From NCBI GenBank assembly GCA_020283715.1, contig JAIQCW010000156.1:1-64000 (forward strand): a stretch of DNA of 64,000 nucleotides. The letters are read 5' to 3'. Within the stretch, counting starts at the first letter, position 1. Each line of letters opens with the position of its first letter. Both the position numbers and the translations under genes were made by a program. Shown here in pieces: positions 41,799-52,179 of this stretch. The notes beneath the pieces were generated by a model. That model was not told where the DNA came from. It saw nothing but the letters and a program-made list of their open reading frames with translations, and made no database searches. This DNA is from Cytauxzoon felis (taxonomy: Eukaryota; Apicomplexa; Aconoidasida; Piroplasmida; Theileriidae).

Positions 41799-43904
41799 AT
41801 GGATAATAGAAAAGACAACACAACATCAAATGAGATAATAAATGAAGAAATTGTTAAAGATGACAATTATAATGATGAGAAACTAAGATTAAATGTAATT
41901 AATGATTTAAAATATAGATTTAAATTAGCATCATCATTATCAATACCAATTACTATTAAAGGTGAATTATATGAAGAAAAATGTGCATTAAAAACAGCTG
42001 ATACTATTGTTTTATTCTGTAATAAACTAAATTTATCATTTACTACATTATTAACAGCATTAGTATATTTACAATTATATAAAAATTCAAGTAAAAATTG
42101 GAGAAAAAATAAATACTCCTCTATCGCACATAATATTGTTATTAAACGTAAAAAATTTCTTAAAAGAGATGAACAATTCCTTACAGCAGCTGCATGTGTA
42201 TTATTAGCATGGAAATATAAAGAAGATGAAATAGGTATCGTAAAAACTTCAAAAAAATTACTTGATATAAGTCTCATACTATACAAAATTATCGTATCAC
42301 AAAATCCACTCAAACATAATAATAAAATATCTACATCTGCTTGGATGCTACAAGATAATGGAGAAGTATGTTTAAATCCGAAATAACATCAAATGACTAT
42401 AACCAATACTAATATTCCATGCACTTTGTCATCAGAAAAATCCAAGTTCAATCACTACCTTCCCTTCCACTCCGTTCTACCCGAGGTCCAACACTATCTT
42501 CATCTCTTTCACTCGCCGTTCCACCTGAGGTCAATCCTGCCGTCAGCTCTTCCAATTACCTATCCCTAAAGGGTAATGCCACTCCCGGAGATCGTGGCGG
42601 CGTTGAAGGTGGTGAGGATGGAAGTAGAGTTAAGGATGTAACCTCAAGTGGAGGACCTCAGGTGGAACCCGTAGCTGATCTCAGGGAAGCGCAGGGGGAA
42701 GTAAATAAGGAAAGCTCTCTGCAGGAGGAAGACAAGGTTGTAACTTCAGGTGTAGTGCGACTGGAAAAGATGATTATTCAATGGAATCTATCAGCAGATC
42801 CTATGAAATGGATATCAATTGAATATAATACTCCTTCTTTTAATTTATTATATTAATATTTAATTAGGAAGTAAAAAGGTTAAAGAATCATATATTGGAG
42901 CATGAAACTCAATTGTTACATGCATTAGATTATTATGTTGGACCTATACCCATGCCTAATACGGTGAGTATGTTTCAATTTAAATTTAATAACTATTCAG
43001 TTAATTCATACATATTTGAAGTTTTTTTTCATTTCAATGGCATCAGATTTCATAGAATACCAAGAATATGCAAAAAAACTCGAGAATATTACTGGAATGA
43101 TAGTACTTGATTGTTATAAAACTCAAATGTGTATCGATTATACACCAAGTGAAATTGTTACTATTGCCATAATCAAAGCTTCATGTATAATCTCATTTAC
43201 CAATAATGACTTTACAATGTTTCAAAACATCGATGACTTCACCACTCATATCAAAGGTATATTATACTTTATATTCATCAAGATATATATCGAACATCTT
43301 GTTTCAACTGTAATCCCTACAATGAGCTTATAACCACTGTTCCATTTCCACATAAGTCCAATCCAACTATTCTTCCACTTCTACCTGAGGTCCTGCCGTC
43401 AGCTTCTCTATTTACCTCCCCCTCCGCTTCCCTGAGATCAGCTGCGGGTTCCACTTGAGGTTACAACTACTGTTACCATTCAGCATGGAGCTCTTCTATT
43501 TACTTCCCCCTCAAGTTCCCGTAGATCACTTTCGGGTATTCCACCTGAGGTTACATCCTTATTACCATCTTGGCCACGATCTCTGGGAGTGGTATTACCG
43601 TTTACGGGGAGTGAATTGGAAGAGGGCTCCACGCCTAGTGGAAGAAGAGTAGGATTGGACCTCGGTGGAAAAGAGCTGACGGTAGGACCTACAGTGGATA
43701 TAAATATCAATTTCTAATATTCATACATAGATGTAGAAGAGCGTTTGAATAATTTTATTAAATCACTGGGCAACGATAATATCAAGTATGTTATTTTGAA
43801 ATTGATAATTTATATATTTTAGTAAAGAGAGGATTATGTTTGGTCTTGTAGAGATTCAAAAATATTCTAAACTATTTGAGCAAAATAAACTATTTAAAGA
43901 GTGA
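41799..43904 (+). CDS. Cyclin (transcriptional, K/L/T type)
   Basis: Five exons (41799-42365, 42868-42963, 43001-43256, 43731-43785, 43823-43904) give 351 residues. The cyclin box is seen in RDEQFLTAAACVLLAWKYKE (the A-x-x-x-L-A-x-K core of cyclins), preceded by TADTIVLFCNKLNLSFTTLL, and followed by EHETQLLHALDYYVGPIPMP (E-x-x-L-L), TLIHTYLKFFFISMASDFIE, and a second box region. Closest in style to cyclin K/L/T, partners of kinases that phosphorylate RNA polymerase II or splicing factors; the exact subtype is uncertain. Introns 42366-42867 (502 bp) and 43257-43730 (474 bp) hold interspersed elements; the others are 37 bp. Confidence 0.8.
42455..42755 (+). repeat. Interspersed mosaic element, copy 11 (cyclin intron 1)
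   Basis: Order: ctacccgaggtcc, cap cactcgccgttccacctga, cap cctgccgtcagctcttcc, module F (about 42560-42603), spacer, acctcaagtggaggacctca, module E (about 42665-42705), cap aagctctctgcaggagg. The open frame continues through the entire copy. Sense to its host. Confidence 0.93.
43380..43700 (-). repeat. Interspersed mosaic element, copy 12 (cyclin intron 3, two E modules)
   Basis: Plus-strand order: ctacctgaggtcctgccgtc, E complement (about 43404-43450), ccacttgaggt, a degraded cap, a second, diverged E complement (about 43493-43540), F complement (about 43571-43618, ccacgatctctgggagtggt), cap ggctccacgcctagtggaag, cap agctgacggtaggacc. Antisense to its host. Confidence 0.92.
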
Positions 43905-43961
43905 ATTTAATAAATTTATTTATATAAACGATTATATTTTTAAAACATGAATTATTAAGAT

Positions 43962-44072
43962 TTACTGTATTAAAGAACCGTCGTTATTTCCAGCCACGTT
44001 AATGAATTGATTGATAGATTGATGTGGGATCATGTCCTTAAGTCGATGTCCTTTCAGTATAATAATGTACAT
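43962..44072 (-). CDS. Possible 36-residue frame between cyclin and SAC genes
   Basis: A short frame with protein-like composition (KGHRLKDMIPHQSINQFINV, then AGNNDGSLIQ and stop). It could be a micro-gene or the last exon of something not resolved; the intervening 120 bases to the SAC gene give no convincing upstream exon. Very tentative. Confidence 0.25.
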   Translation of the reverse strand: MYIIILKGHRLKDMIPHQSINQFINVAGNNDGSLIQ

Positions 44073-44193
44073 TCATCATTGAACAACATCTAATCTACTA
44101 CCATCCCATAATACCTTCCTGTAGTGACAAGGGTGTAAATAGTAAATGAAAATACAATGACAATTGTTGATATTAAATCATTCTATTCCATAA

Positions 44194-46386
44194 TCAATAT
44201 TGTGGCTTGAGATGATTGATGTATGTATACGGTTCTTGGACATAAGTGTGTTTGAATAATGCAGTGTAATAATATTGATTTGTAATAATATTTTTTGGTG
44301 ATAGATGTTCTTTAAAATAATTGTTATCATGACAAGGTAAATTTATATGTTTATAATTTTTAATAGATTGTAATATTTTACACGATATACTTGTATCATT
44401 ATAATGTTCATCATAACCTACTTGTAATATTTTTATAACATTACCATGAAATTTTAATTCATTATCAAAATGGAAATAATTAATTTCACTAGAATTTGAT
44501 GAAGATGGTATAGACTCGTCTTTTACATCCTCCTTCTCTTCCCACTCAACTCCATCTTCTTCCTCCTCCATACAACATCTTCTATATAATGAATTATAAT
44601 TAGCTTCATAACATAATTTATCAACTATATTCCACCATGGTATATATTCTAATTGATCATTAAAGAGTTCAATCCATTCTTTATGATAAACATCATCAGA
44701 TAATAAATTAATCTTCTTTAGAAAACAAGTTAATGGTACAACCCACCAATCTAATATATTAAAATTACAATATAATGGTTCATAATGTATAAATAAATCA
44801 AGATTATATAATAATGGATTAGGATAATATAATTTTTCATATGGTTTATATAAATATAAAAATATATTCGATTGTATTTGTCTTTCATAATCAGTAAAAT
44901 AATAATTAAATTTCCTTTTTAAATTAGTAAATAATTTCAATGATATATTAGTAGCATTAATACCATAACCTTCATATTTTCTAATAGTTTTTGAACCACA
45001 ATAATGTATAGATAATATATCACACATATCTTCAAATATATCTTTAAATGATTTTAATATTGGATCATTTATAATATTAAAATTATAATCATCTTCATCT
45101 TCATTTATAATTATACCAATATTTAATAATTGTTGTTTAAATATATTTAAACCTAAATATAATGCAAATGCGCTTGTTCTATCTAATGAATCTAAACAAT
45201 TTACACGTATTATACCCATTTGTATTGATAATATATTATTATATCTAATATGAAATATATTTATATCATTTAATACAATATCTATAATATCATTTAATAA
45301 TGTATTAACATTACCATTTATTAATGCTTTCCTTATATTTTTCCATAAAAATTTTATATTTATACACGATGGTAATTCATTATTAATATTATTAATAATA
45401 TCATTATATCTTTTAGATAATTCATATTCATCTGTATTTATATCATCTGATAATAAATTTAAACATATTATTGGTGTACCATATATATATAATAATTCCT
45501 TAATATGATTTCTAATTGATGTATATGTTGGATCATATTGATTAAATATTACTGGTGGTTTTTTTAATATTGATTTACTATTATCTTGACACCAAAATAA
45601 TGGAATAGAACCACGTATTTGTATAAATGATGATATAGATTTTGTCATATACCAATCATATAATATTTGTTCTGTTTCAACATCATTAGCTACATGACCA
45701 CTTGTTGTTATACCACGTTTCATATAACGTATACCAGCATAATATCTACAACGTCTTGATATTAATGTTAATAATATACAACGTCCTGATAATGATAATA
45801 ATGTTTCACCATAATAACCATATATTAAATATATACATAAACTCTCTGATTTATCACCATAATCTAATCTCATATTCTCTTTATGTACATAGTTATAACG
45901 ATATTTTTCATCAATTATACTCTCATCAAATCTTATCCAATCTGTACATTTGTCATCAATTAAGTCATAACATCTATTTAATTGACAAGAATTAGACAAA
46001 TTATAAGTATAACTAAAATAATAATAACTACTCATATCATATTGGTCAAATATATCAATAAAATCTAATTCATCTGATGTAGATAATGTAGGAGTATATA
46101 ATGGTATCAGTTTCTTTGATAATATAGTATATACATCGTGTTCTAACAATAATTTACCACATTTACGTACATTTGTAATAACAATCAAATATGGACCACC
46201 AAAAAATCTTATTGTACCTAATATACCATAACAATCACATATATATTTACTATTGTCATCTAGAATATTATCAATTATTAATTCATTACAATTCTTTTTA
46301 AATTTAACAACACGATCATCTTCAACTATTGAAACAAAATCTTGAGAGTCATAAATTTTAGATTTTTTAATTACAGATGATTTCAT
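44194..46386 (-). CDS. SAC-domain phosphoinositide phosphatase
   Basis: Intronless, 730 residues. The SAC domain has its three hallmarks in order: RRCRYYAGIRYMKRGITTSG with HVANDVETEQ; SFIQIRGSIPLFW; and the active-site loop RVNCLDSLDRTSAF at about residue 394, which fits C-x5-R-[T/S] with Cys as nucleophile. The C-terminal 300 residues are Asn/Tyr-rich, with no clear transmembrane segment of the SAC1 type, so a SAC3/FIG4- or plant SAC-like protein is equally possible. Family knowledge: dephosphorylates PI4P or PI(3,5)P2 on Golgi, ER or endosomal membranes. Strong AT bias in the last third. Confidence 0.9.
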   Translation of the reverse strand: MKSSVIKKSKIYDSQDFVSIVEDDRVVKFKKNCNELIIDNILDDNSKYICDCYGILGTIRFFGGPYLIVITNVRKCGKLLLEHDVYTILSKKLIPLYTPTLSTSDELDFIDIFDQYDMSSYYYFSYTYNLSNSCQLNRCYDLIDDKCTDWIRFDESIIDEKYRYNYVHKENMRLDYGDKSESLCIYLIYGYYGETLLSLSGRCILLTLISRRCRYYAGIRYMKRGITTSGHVANDVETEQILYDWYMTKSISSFIQIRGSIPLFWCQDNSKSILKKPPVIFNQYDPTYTSIRNHIKELLYIYGTPIICLNLLSDDINTDEYELSKRYNDIINNINNELPSCINIKFLWKNIRKALINGNVNTLLNDIIDIVLNDINIFHIRYNNILSIQMGIIRVNCLDSLDRTSAFALYLGLNIFKQQLLNIGIIINEDEDDYNFNIINDPILKSFKDIFEDMCDILSIHYCGSKTIRKYEGYGINATNISLKLFTNLKRKFNYYFTDYERQIQSNIFLYLYKPYEKLYYPNPLLYNLDLFIHYEPLYCNFNILDWWVVPLTCFLKKINLLSDDVYHKEWIELFNDQLEYIPWWNIVDKLCYEANYNSLYRRCCMEEEEDGVEWEEKEDVKDESIPSSSNSSEINYFHFDNELKFHGNVIKILQVGYDEHYNDTSISCKILQSIKNYKHINLPCHDNNYFKEHLSPKNIITNQYYYTALFKHTYVQEPYTYINHLKPQY

Positions 46387-46413
46387 TTTATTTAAAATAC
46401 TACATTTTATTAA

Positions 46414-46759
46414 TTATAATTCGTCTTTTTTAAAATCCTCTTCACTATCAACCAATGCTTCACGTACAGCCCTAGATACACAGGTACCAAGTGTTCTAAA
46501 ACATTCAAAGTTAACAGAAGTCTCTTTAGTACAGTGTTTTAATAATGTATCTACGCTACAATCAGTAAATGTAGCCAAACCTTTCTTTAACCTTATTATT
46601 AAACCATCTATAAAAATTTATATAATTTATATAATAATTAATACCTATTGTAGGTTCAATCTTTTCTTCTTTAGTTTTAATTGCCGATGTATTGTTATTA
46701 AATGTTAGATATGATATAAAAGGCAATATTACAAATTTAAATATATAAAAGGAATCCAT
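46414..46759 (-). CDS. Small secretory-pathway protein ending in KDEL
   Basis: Two exons (46759-46645, 46607-46414), 37-bp intron, 102 residues. The N-terminus MDSFYIFKFVILPFISYLTF looks like a signal peptide; four Cys (TDCSV, KHCTK, FECFRTLGTC) suggest disulfides; the last residues are EEDFKKDEL. A signal peptide plus terminal KDEL is the classic arrangement of a soluble ER-resident protein. In size, Cys content and acidic tail it resembles the tandem family at 29704-32097, though sequence similarity is weak. Its stop is 28 bp from the SAC start. Function unknown. Confidence 0.72.
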
Positions 46760-47100
46760 TTTATATCAATACATATATAATATATATAACATTTCCTATT
46801 TAATAATTACAATTCGATATAAATTATAAAATATTGAAATATGTTTGTCTATAATAGGATGGGGTAATGAAATTATATGCTAATTAATTCTATAATAATA
46901 AATTTTATAACCTACCACACAATTGTATCAAGAATCATGTGAGGAATCTCTAGATTATATAAAGTTGAAGTAATTTGTTTAATTTGATTGTATATGTAAC
47001 ATTAATGTATTTATAAGTATAGAATTGTATGCTATTCAATGTATATTTGTCAATGTGTAAAGTTTTCTAATATATTTATATAGATAATATAGATTATTGT
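46760..47100. other. Bidirectional intergenic region
   Basis: About 340 AT-rich bases between divergent genes (KDEL protein, minus; COX19, plus). Nothing else recognised. Confidence 0.5.
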
Positions 47101-47487
47101 ATGACAGTAGGCATTACAAAACGAGTAAAACCTATACCACCGGATCGTGGATCATTTCCTCTTGATCATGACGGTAAATGTAAAAATTTTACGGAATCTT
47201 ATCTAACATGTATAAAAAGTTACAAGGGTGATTCTGTTAAATGTAGACAATATGCTGCTGATTATTTAAAATGTCGTATGAATAATGGATTGTTATTGAT
47301 GGAGCCTTTAACAAATTTAGGTTTTAGTGAATCTGAAGTTAAAGATATGATATCTGAAGAGAGTTATAAAATAAATAGGAATAAACGTAAAGAATCTGAG
47401 GGATTTATTGGTGGTACTCGTGTTGTTGATAATTATATTAAATACGAATCATATTTATCTAAATTATTATCTAAGATATTTAAATGA
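47101..47487 (+). CDS. COX19: COX19-like twin CX9C mitochondrial protein
   Basis: 128 residues, intronless. The N-terminus carries PPDRGSFPLDHDGKC, the COX19 hallmark, followed by CKNFTESYLTC and CRQYAADYLKC, two CX9C halves of a coiled-coil-helix-coiled-coil-helix fold, then NLGF. The C-terminal 45 residues are a lineage extension rich in Lys and Ser. Family knowledge: imported to the intermembrane space by the Mia40 relay (or its functional substitute) and assists copper delivery to cytochrome c oxidase. The stop TGA overlaps the possible first ATG of the next gene. Confidence 0.93.
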   Translation: MTVGITKRVKPIPPDRGSFPLDHDGKCKNFTESYLTCIKSYKGDSVKCRQYAADYLKCRMNNGLLLMEPLTNLGFSESEVKDMISEESYKINRNKRKESEGFIGGTRVVDNYIKYESYLSKLLSKIFK

Positions 47488-50400
47488 TGGAGGATAATAT
47501 ATTATGTAACGATATATCACATTTAATGTATAGATTACATAAATGTTTAAATGAGAGAGATAAGTTTTTATTATTAACACAGATACCAAATTATTATGAT
47601 GATATTACAAATTCTGATGTATGTTTATAATAATTAATTAAATTTAATCAATTTAGGATATAACATTAAGATTATTAATGTCAATTGATCCAGAATTTAT
47701 ATATTTAATATTAAGATGTTCTGATATATTTGTATTACTTGGTTTAGAGATAAGTAATATATTTATAAATAATAAGAAATCATCTAATCATATGACAAAA
47801 ATAGTTGTATATATAAAAGATATATTATTACGTATATTAAATAATAAATTTACAATAGATATATCATCTAATATAATAATGGATAGAATAGATTATAAAA
47901 GTGAATATTTATATAGTCGTATAATATATGAATCATTATTATGTTTAAATAAAATGATAAATCATTTAACTTATGATGTAGTAAATAATATAAAATATGA
48001 TTTAATAGAAATGAATGAATCTATAGATTATTTATTGAAAGATATGTTTGATATAATAATAGATGACGATGATGATAATAAAAATTTAATTGTAAAGAGT
48101 AATAATTTAACTAATTGTAAATTATGTAATTTAAATAATAAAGAAGTAGATGATATAATAAAAGATTTATATAAAGATTTGGATTTATTATCAAATGAAC
48201 ATTTAAAATATTTAAAATTATATAATGATAATAAATGTAATAGTAATTCATATTATTATGAAGAAGATATATGTAATGATGATGATGATTGTATATCATC
48301 ATTAGATGATATAATATTAAATATTGGTAATTATATAATTGATTGTATAAAAAAATTAAATAATAATGATAACAAATTATTATTATTACATTTAAAATGT
48401 ATAGAACTTATATTCCATATAATACCAGATAATAAATTATATTTATATTATGAATCATGTATAAATACAGAATCATTTGATATATTACATATAGTAATAA
48501 ATTATTTTTCTAATAATAATGATTTAAAATATATAAAATTATTATCAAATTATATTATTAATCAATTTAATCGTAATTTAACAGATGATAATTTATATAT
48601 TTTATTAACATTTTATCAATCAGTATTACAAAAATTCGGTCTAAACATCTTCAATTATGATATGAATAATTTATTAACTATAATTAAAAGAATTAATATC
48701 GAAATTTATTTAACACTAGATGATTATTTCCGTAATATTAATAAAATTAATAAATCATTTATATCATTCCAATTATTAGAAACCATATTATTATTAATAT
48801 GTGATTTAAATGATGATGCAATCAATAATAATACAACGGTAATTATATCATACCATATATTACATATATATATCATATAGGATGAAATATTCACTACTAT
48901 ACACAAAACTATAGATAATATATTCGATTTTTATAAACAAATCAATGAGAATAATGATAATACACTCAATATCATTAAACACTCTACACGACTCATCGGA
49001 TGTTGGATGACATTAGAACCAACACACTTTCAAACAAAGGTACATTTACACCACCAAACGTTACTAACCATCTATTGTCTAATAAAGAATTCATTCCACC
49101 TGAGGTCGTCTTGCAGACAGCTCTTCTAATTACATATCTCTAAAGAGTAGAGCCACTCCCAGAGATCGTGGCGAAGATGGAGGTGTAGATGTAGTGAAGT
49201 GTAGTACTGGACCTCAAGCGGAACCCGCAGCTGATCTCAGGGAAGCGAAGGGGCAAGTAAATAGAAGAAGCTGACGGCAGGACGAAGAGAGTTGGATTGG
49301 ACTCCAGGTGGAGAGCTGTCTGCAAAGGAAGAGATGTGTATTGTACATCAAGTTTAGTACTTTAAGAAGTTGCGATAGTGTTTTTGATCTTAGATGAAAT
49401 TTTCTATAATAATTTTACGTATTTATTTAGTATGTCAAGACATTGGATTCAATGTTAAATGTGATATCAGAGATGGATTTGACATGGTTATTACCCACAT
49501 TTGATTATATTGATGTATATGATCTCTCTAATGTTGATAAATTTATTCCAAGTTTATTTAAAATATTGTTGATGATTACTAATGGTAGTTATGATAAAGA
49601 CGAATTAACTTTAGAGCACTTTGGTAATCGTACATTATTTATGATCACTAGAACCATTGGTAAATTATATCTTAGTCCAACTGTAGACTATTTAAAAATT
49701 CTCAAAAACGTACGAGATCATTGTAATATTAAAGAATTATCTCCCATTGAAGGTTCTTCTGTCATCTATCCTACACCATCTGTTACTCCCAGAGATCGTG
49801 GTGAAGGTAGTGAGGATAAGACCTCAAGTGGAAGTGGAATACCCGAGGACGATCTACGGGAGCTGGAGGGGGATCTAAATAAGGAAGCTGACGGCAGGAC
49901 GGCGAAAGATGCTGATACCATTTCAAATGATACAGTATTAAAAGAGAATGATAATGTGTCTACATCAGATCCAACTGTAAATAATAGTCCAATGGGTAAA
50001 GTATCATTCGATTCACTACAATCAATAAAGTACCCCGTAGAATTATTGGTACCTATTATCCATGACGATGTTGATATAAATGAATTTTCCAGTGAATATA
50101 AATATTCATCATCGATTGTTGAGAGTCTTTTCAATCAGAAAACTTCACAAGATAAAAATTTGGATTTTATTAATTATGGAAAGGATTATGGTGATATTAA
50201 TCTTTTTTTTAAGGCATTAAAAAACATCAACGGTGATTATCTACTATTATGTAACATTACATTGCTTGCTGCTACTATATCACTCTCTAGAGTTAATGAA
50301 TCTGTTGCGATGAAATATCTTGGTGATTTCCGCAATCTTATATATAGGTGTCTAATCTTTGCGTTTGTATACACGTCACCAAAATCAAGCGAGGATTATT

Positions 50401-50829
50401 TATCAGATATGGAAATAGTAAACACGTGGTATAGAAATATTCATGTCACAATACTGGTATTACAAAACCATCCATCCTTCAAGAAACTATTTGTACAATC
50501 CATAAAACATGTACGTTTAATTATCTCATTATACAACCCTTGAATGTTACTATTTTCATCGATATACACCCTTCCCAAATCTCGTCTATAAATTCTTTAC
50601 AATTGTGAGAATTCTTTAATTTACCGTATTGGTTCCCATAAATCGTCATACGTGTGTGGTTATGTAGTGTTATACTTTGTTATAATATTCATTCATATAA
50701 ATTTAGGCTGGTTTATGTCTACCTCGCCCTAATGCATCTGAAATGGAACATTTAGTGAATGAAGAATACTTAACAGAGGAGGACGTAATTGTAACCGATT
50801 TCTTTTACAAATTTATATCCAGCATATAG
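47484..50829 (+). CDS. Neurochondrin-like armadillo protein with in-frame element
   Basis: Five exons (47484-47618, 47657-48838, 48881-49039, 49431-50510, 50707-50829) give 892 residues; a second in-frame ATG at 47487 would avoid the overlap with COX19. The frame is helical throughout: LHKCLNERDKFLLLTQIPNY near the start, HTLRLIGCWMTLEP-like segment SSTRLIGCWMTLEPTHF read as KHSTRLIGCWMTLEP, and later DLTWLLPTFDYI, in the style of the neurochondrin family; the match is moderate. Asp/Asn runs interrupt exon 2. Exon 4 contains a translated interspersed element (about 49785-49910), reading TPRDRGEGSEDKTSSGSGIP and DDLRELEGDLNK, and intron 3 (49040-49430) contains another. The reading frame continues into conserved-looking helices after the insert. 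Confidence 0.72.
49090..49330 (+). repeat. Interspersed mosaic element, copy 13 (neurochondrin-like intron 3)
   Basis: Order: ccacctgaggtc, cap gtcttgcagacagctcttct, module F (about 49127-49171), spacer, acctcaagcgga, module E (about 49228-49262), cap agctgacggcaggacg, agagctgtctgcaaagg. Sense to its host; host intron 391 bp. Confidence 0.93.
49785..49910 (+). repeat. Interspersed mosaic element, copy 14 (inside an exon)
   Basis: A compact copy without 5' cap: partial F (tactcccagagatcgtggtg), spacer with acctcaagtggaagtggaat, E variant (gacgatctacgggagctgga), and cap aagctgacggcaggacgg. It adds about 42 codons in-frame to exon 4 of the neurochondrin-like gene, sense orientation, with no stop and no canonical splice pair to remove it. 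Confidence 0.9.
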
Positions 50830-50887
50830 CAGTTTTAAATTAATTTGTTTTAAAATATTAATTTTAAATTATATTTGTTTCTAAATA

Positions 50888-52110
50888 ATGTCAGAATTTG
50901 TTGTTAATATTACAAATATACCATCTCAAGTAGATGAGTATTCATTGGAACAAGTAATGGGTAGTTTTGGTAAAGTTAAATCATGTAAGATTCTATATGG
51001 AAATAGTGACAATGAACCAGCAAAAGCGTATGTTATTTGTATTAGATTATATCATTTTATTTAGTTGGATCGAGTATACTAATGAAGCTGATTTACAATC
51101 TTCATTAAAAGCCAACGGTAAATTAGATTGCGGTGGCTGTGTATTATCAATTAAAAAATGGACTGGTGATATACCTGATGATAACAAAGTTAATGTTGTT
51201 AAAGAATCTAAAAGGAATTTTACTGAAACATCGACTTGCCAAGATTCATGTTGGTTCTGTTTGTCTAACCATAAATGTGAAACGCATATGATTTCATTCA
51301 TCTCGAAACATGTATGTTGAATTATAATATATATGAATATTAACGATTTGGTGTATTGATAGCACAGTTTTCGTAGAACTGATGCATATTTTATTACCAT
51401 TTCAAAATTAGTACACGTACATACATAACTCTCATCATTTATGATAACAATTTTCTTCATAGGCATATATAGCTGTATCAAAAGGTGGCTTATGTGAATT
51501 ACATACGATTGTTACACCAATTTATCATTTTATAAATACAGCATTTGCTCCTAGAGATGTACAAGTTGATTTGCAAATGTTAGTAGATGTGCTAATGGAT
51601 ATAGGAGTAAGTGAGGGAAAGGGTGTTTTAGCATTTGAACGTTATGTACCAATGAATATGAAGATTGCCATGCATACACAGATACAGGTTATATGTGTAC
51701 CTATAGATAAGGCACTAATGTGTTTTGATTATGTTGATAATTGTAATAAATTTAATGCAAGAAAGATTAATTTATCTATAAATGAAGATTCAAGTTTCAA
51801 TTGCTTATCATCTAGAATTACAAATGTTAATCAATCGTATTTTTATATGCAGGCACTTGGACATTCATTACGTGAGAAAGAAAAGAGAATTGCCTACTCA
51901 AGATGTCTATGGATAATTGAAGATAAAAGTAGGATACCGATTAATTTTGGTAGAGAAATCGCAGTTAATTTAATGTCTGATGAAGATTTATTAAAATTAA
52001 ACGTTAGTAATAAGTATGAGGCACTAGATTGGCATAATTGTATAACGTCTAAAGATGAAGAAATGAAAAATGCTAAATATATAAGAGATTTAATATTAAA
52101 TTTAACATAA
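50888..52110 (+). CDS. CWF19-like protein: RRM fused to CwfJ domains
   Basis: Three exons (50888-51027, 51065-51311, 51463-52110) give 344 residues. Residues 1-95 are an RRM-like fold (FVVNITNIPSQVDEYSLEQV, ... AWIEYTNEADLQSSL). Residues 115-230 are CwfJ C-terminal domain 1, with the HIT-like signature SCWFCLSNHKCETHMIS, KGGLCELHTIVTPIYH; residues 260-340 are domain 2 (IPINFGREIAVNLM, DWHNC). Family knowledge: CWF19/Drn1 proteins act at the end of splicing with the lariat-debranching enzyme. Animal CWF19L1 has a metallophosphoesterase-like N-terminus; an RRM there instead is unusual. The second intron is long for this genome (151 bp) but has no element. Confidence 0.88.
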
Positions 52111-52179
52111 ATATTTATTTATTATATGTCTATTATATTATTTATTAACCTGAATTTGTTGCTTTTGTGATGTATCATA

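Noticed and set aside
42419..42856. 145-residue plus-strand frame as a separate gene
   Set aside because: It is the element frame in cyclin intron 1; the cyclin exons join in phase around it.
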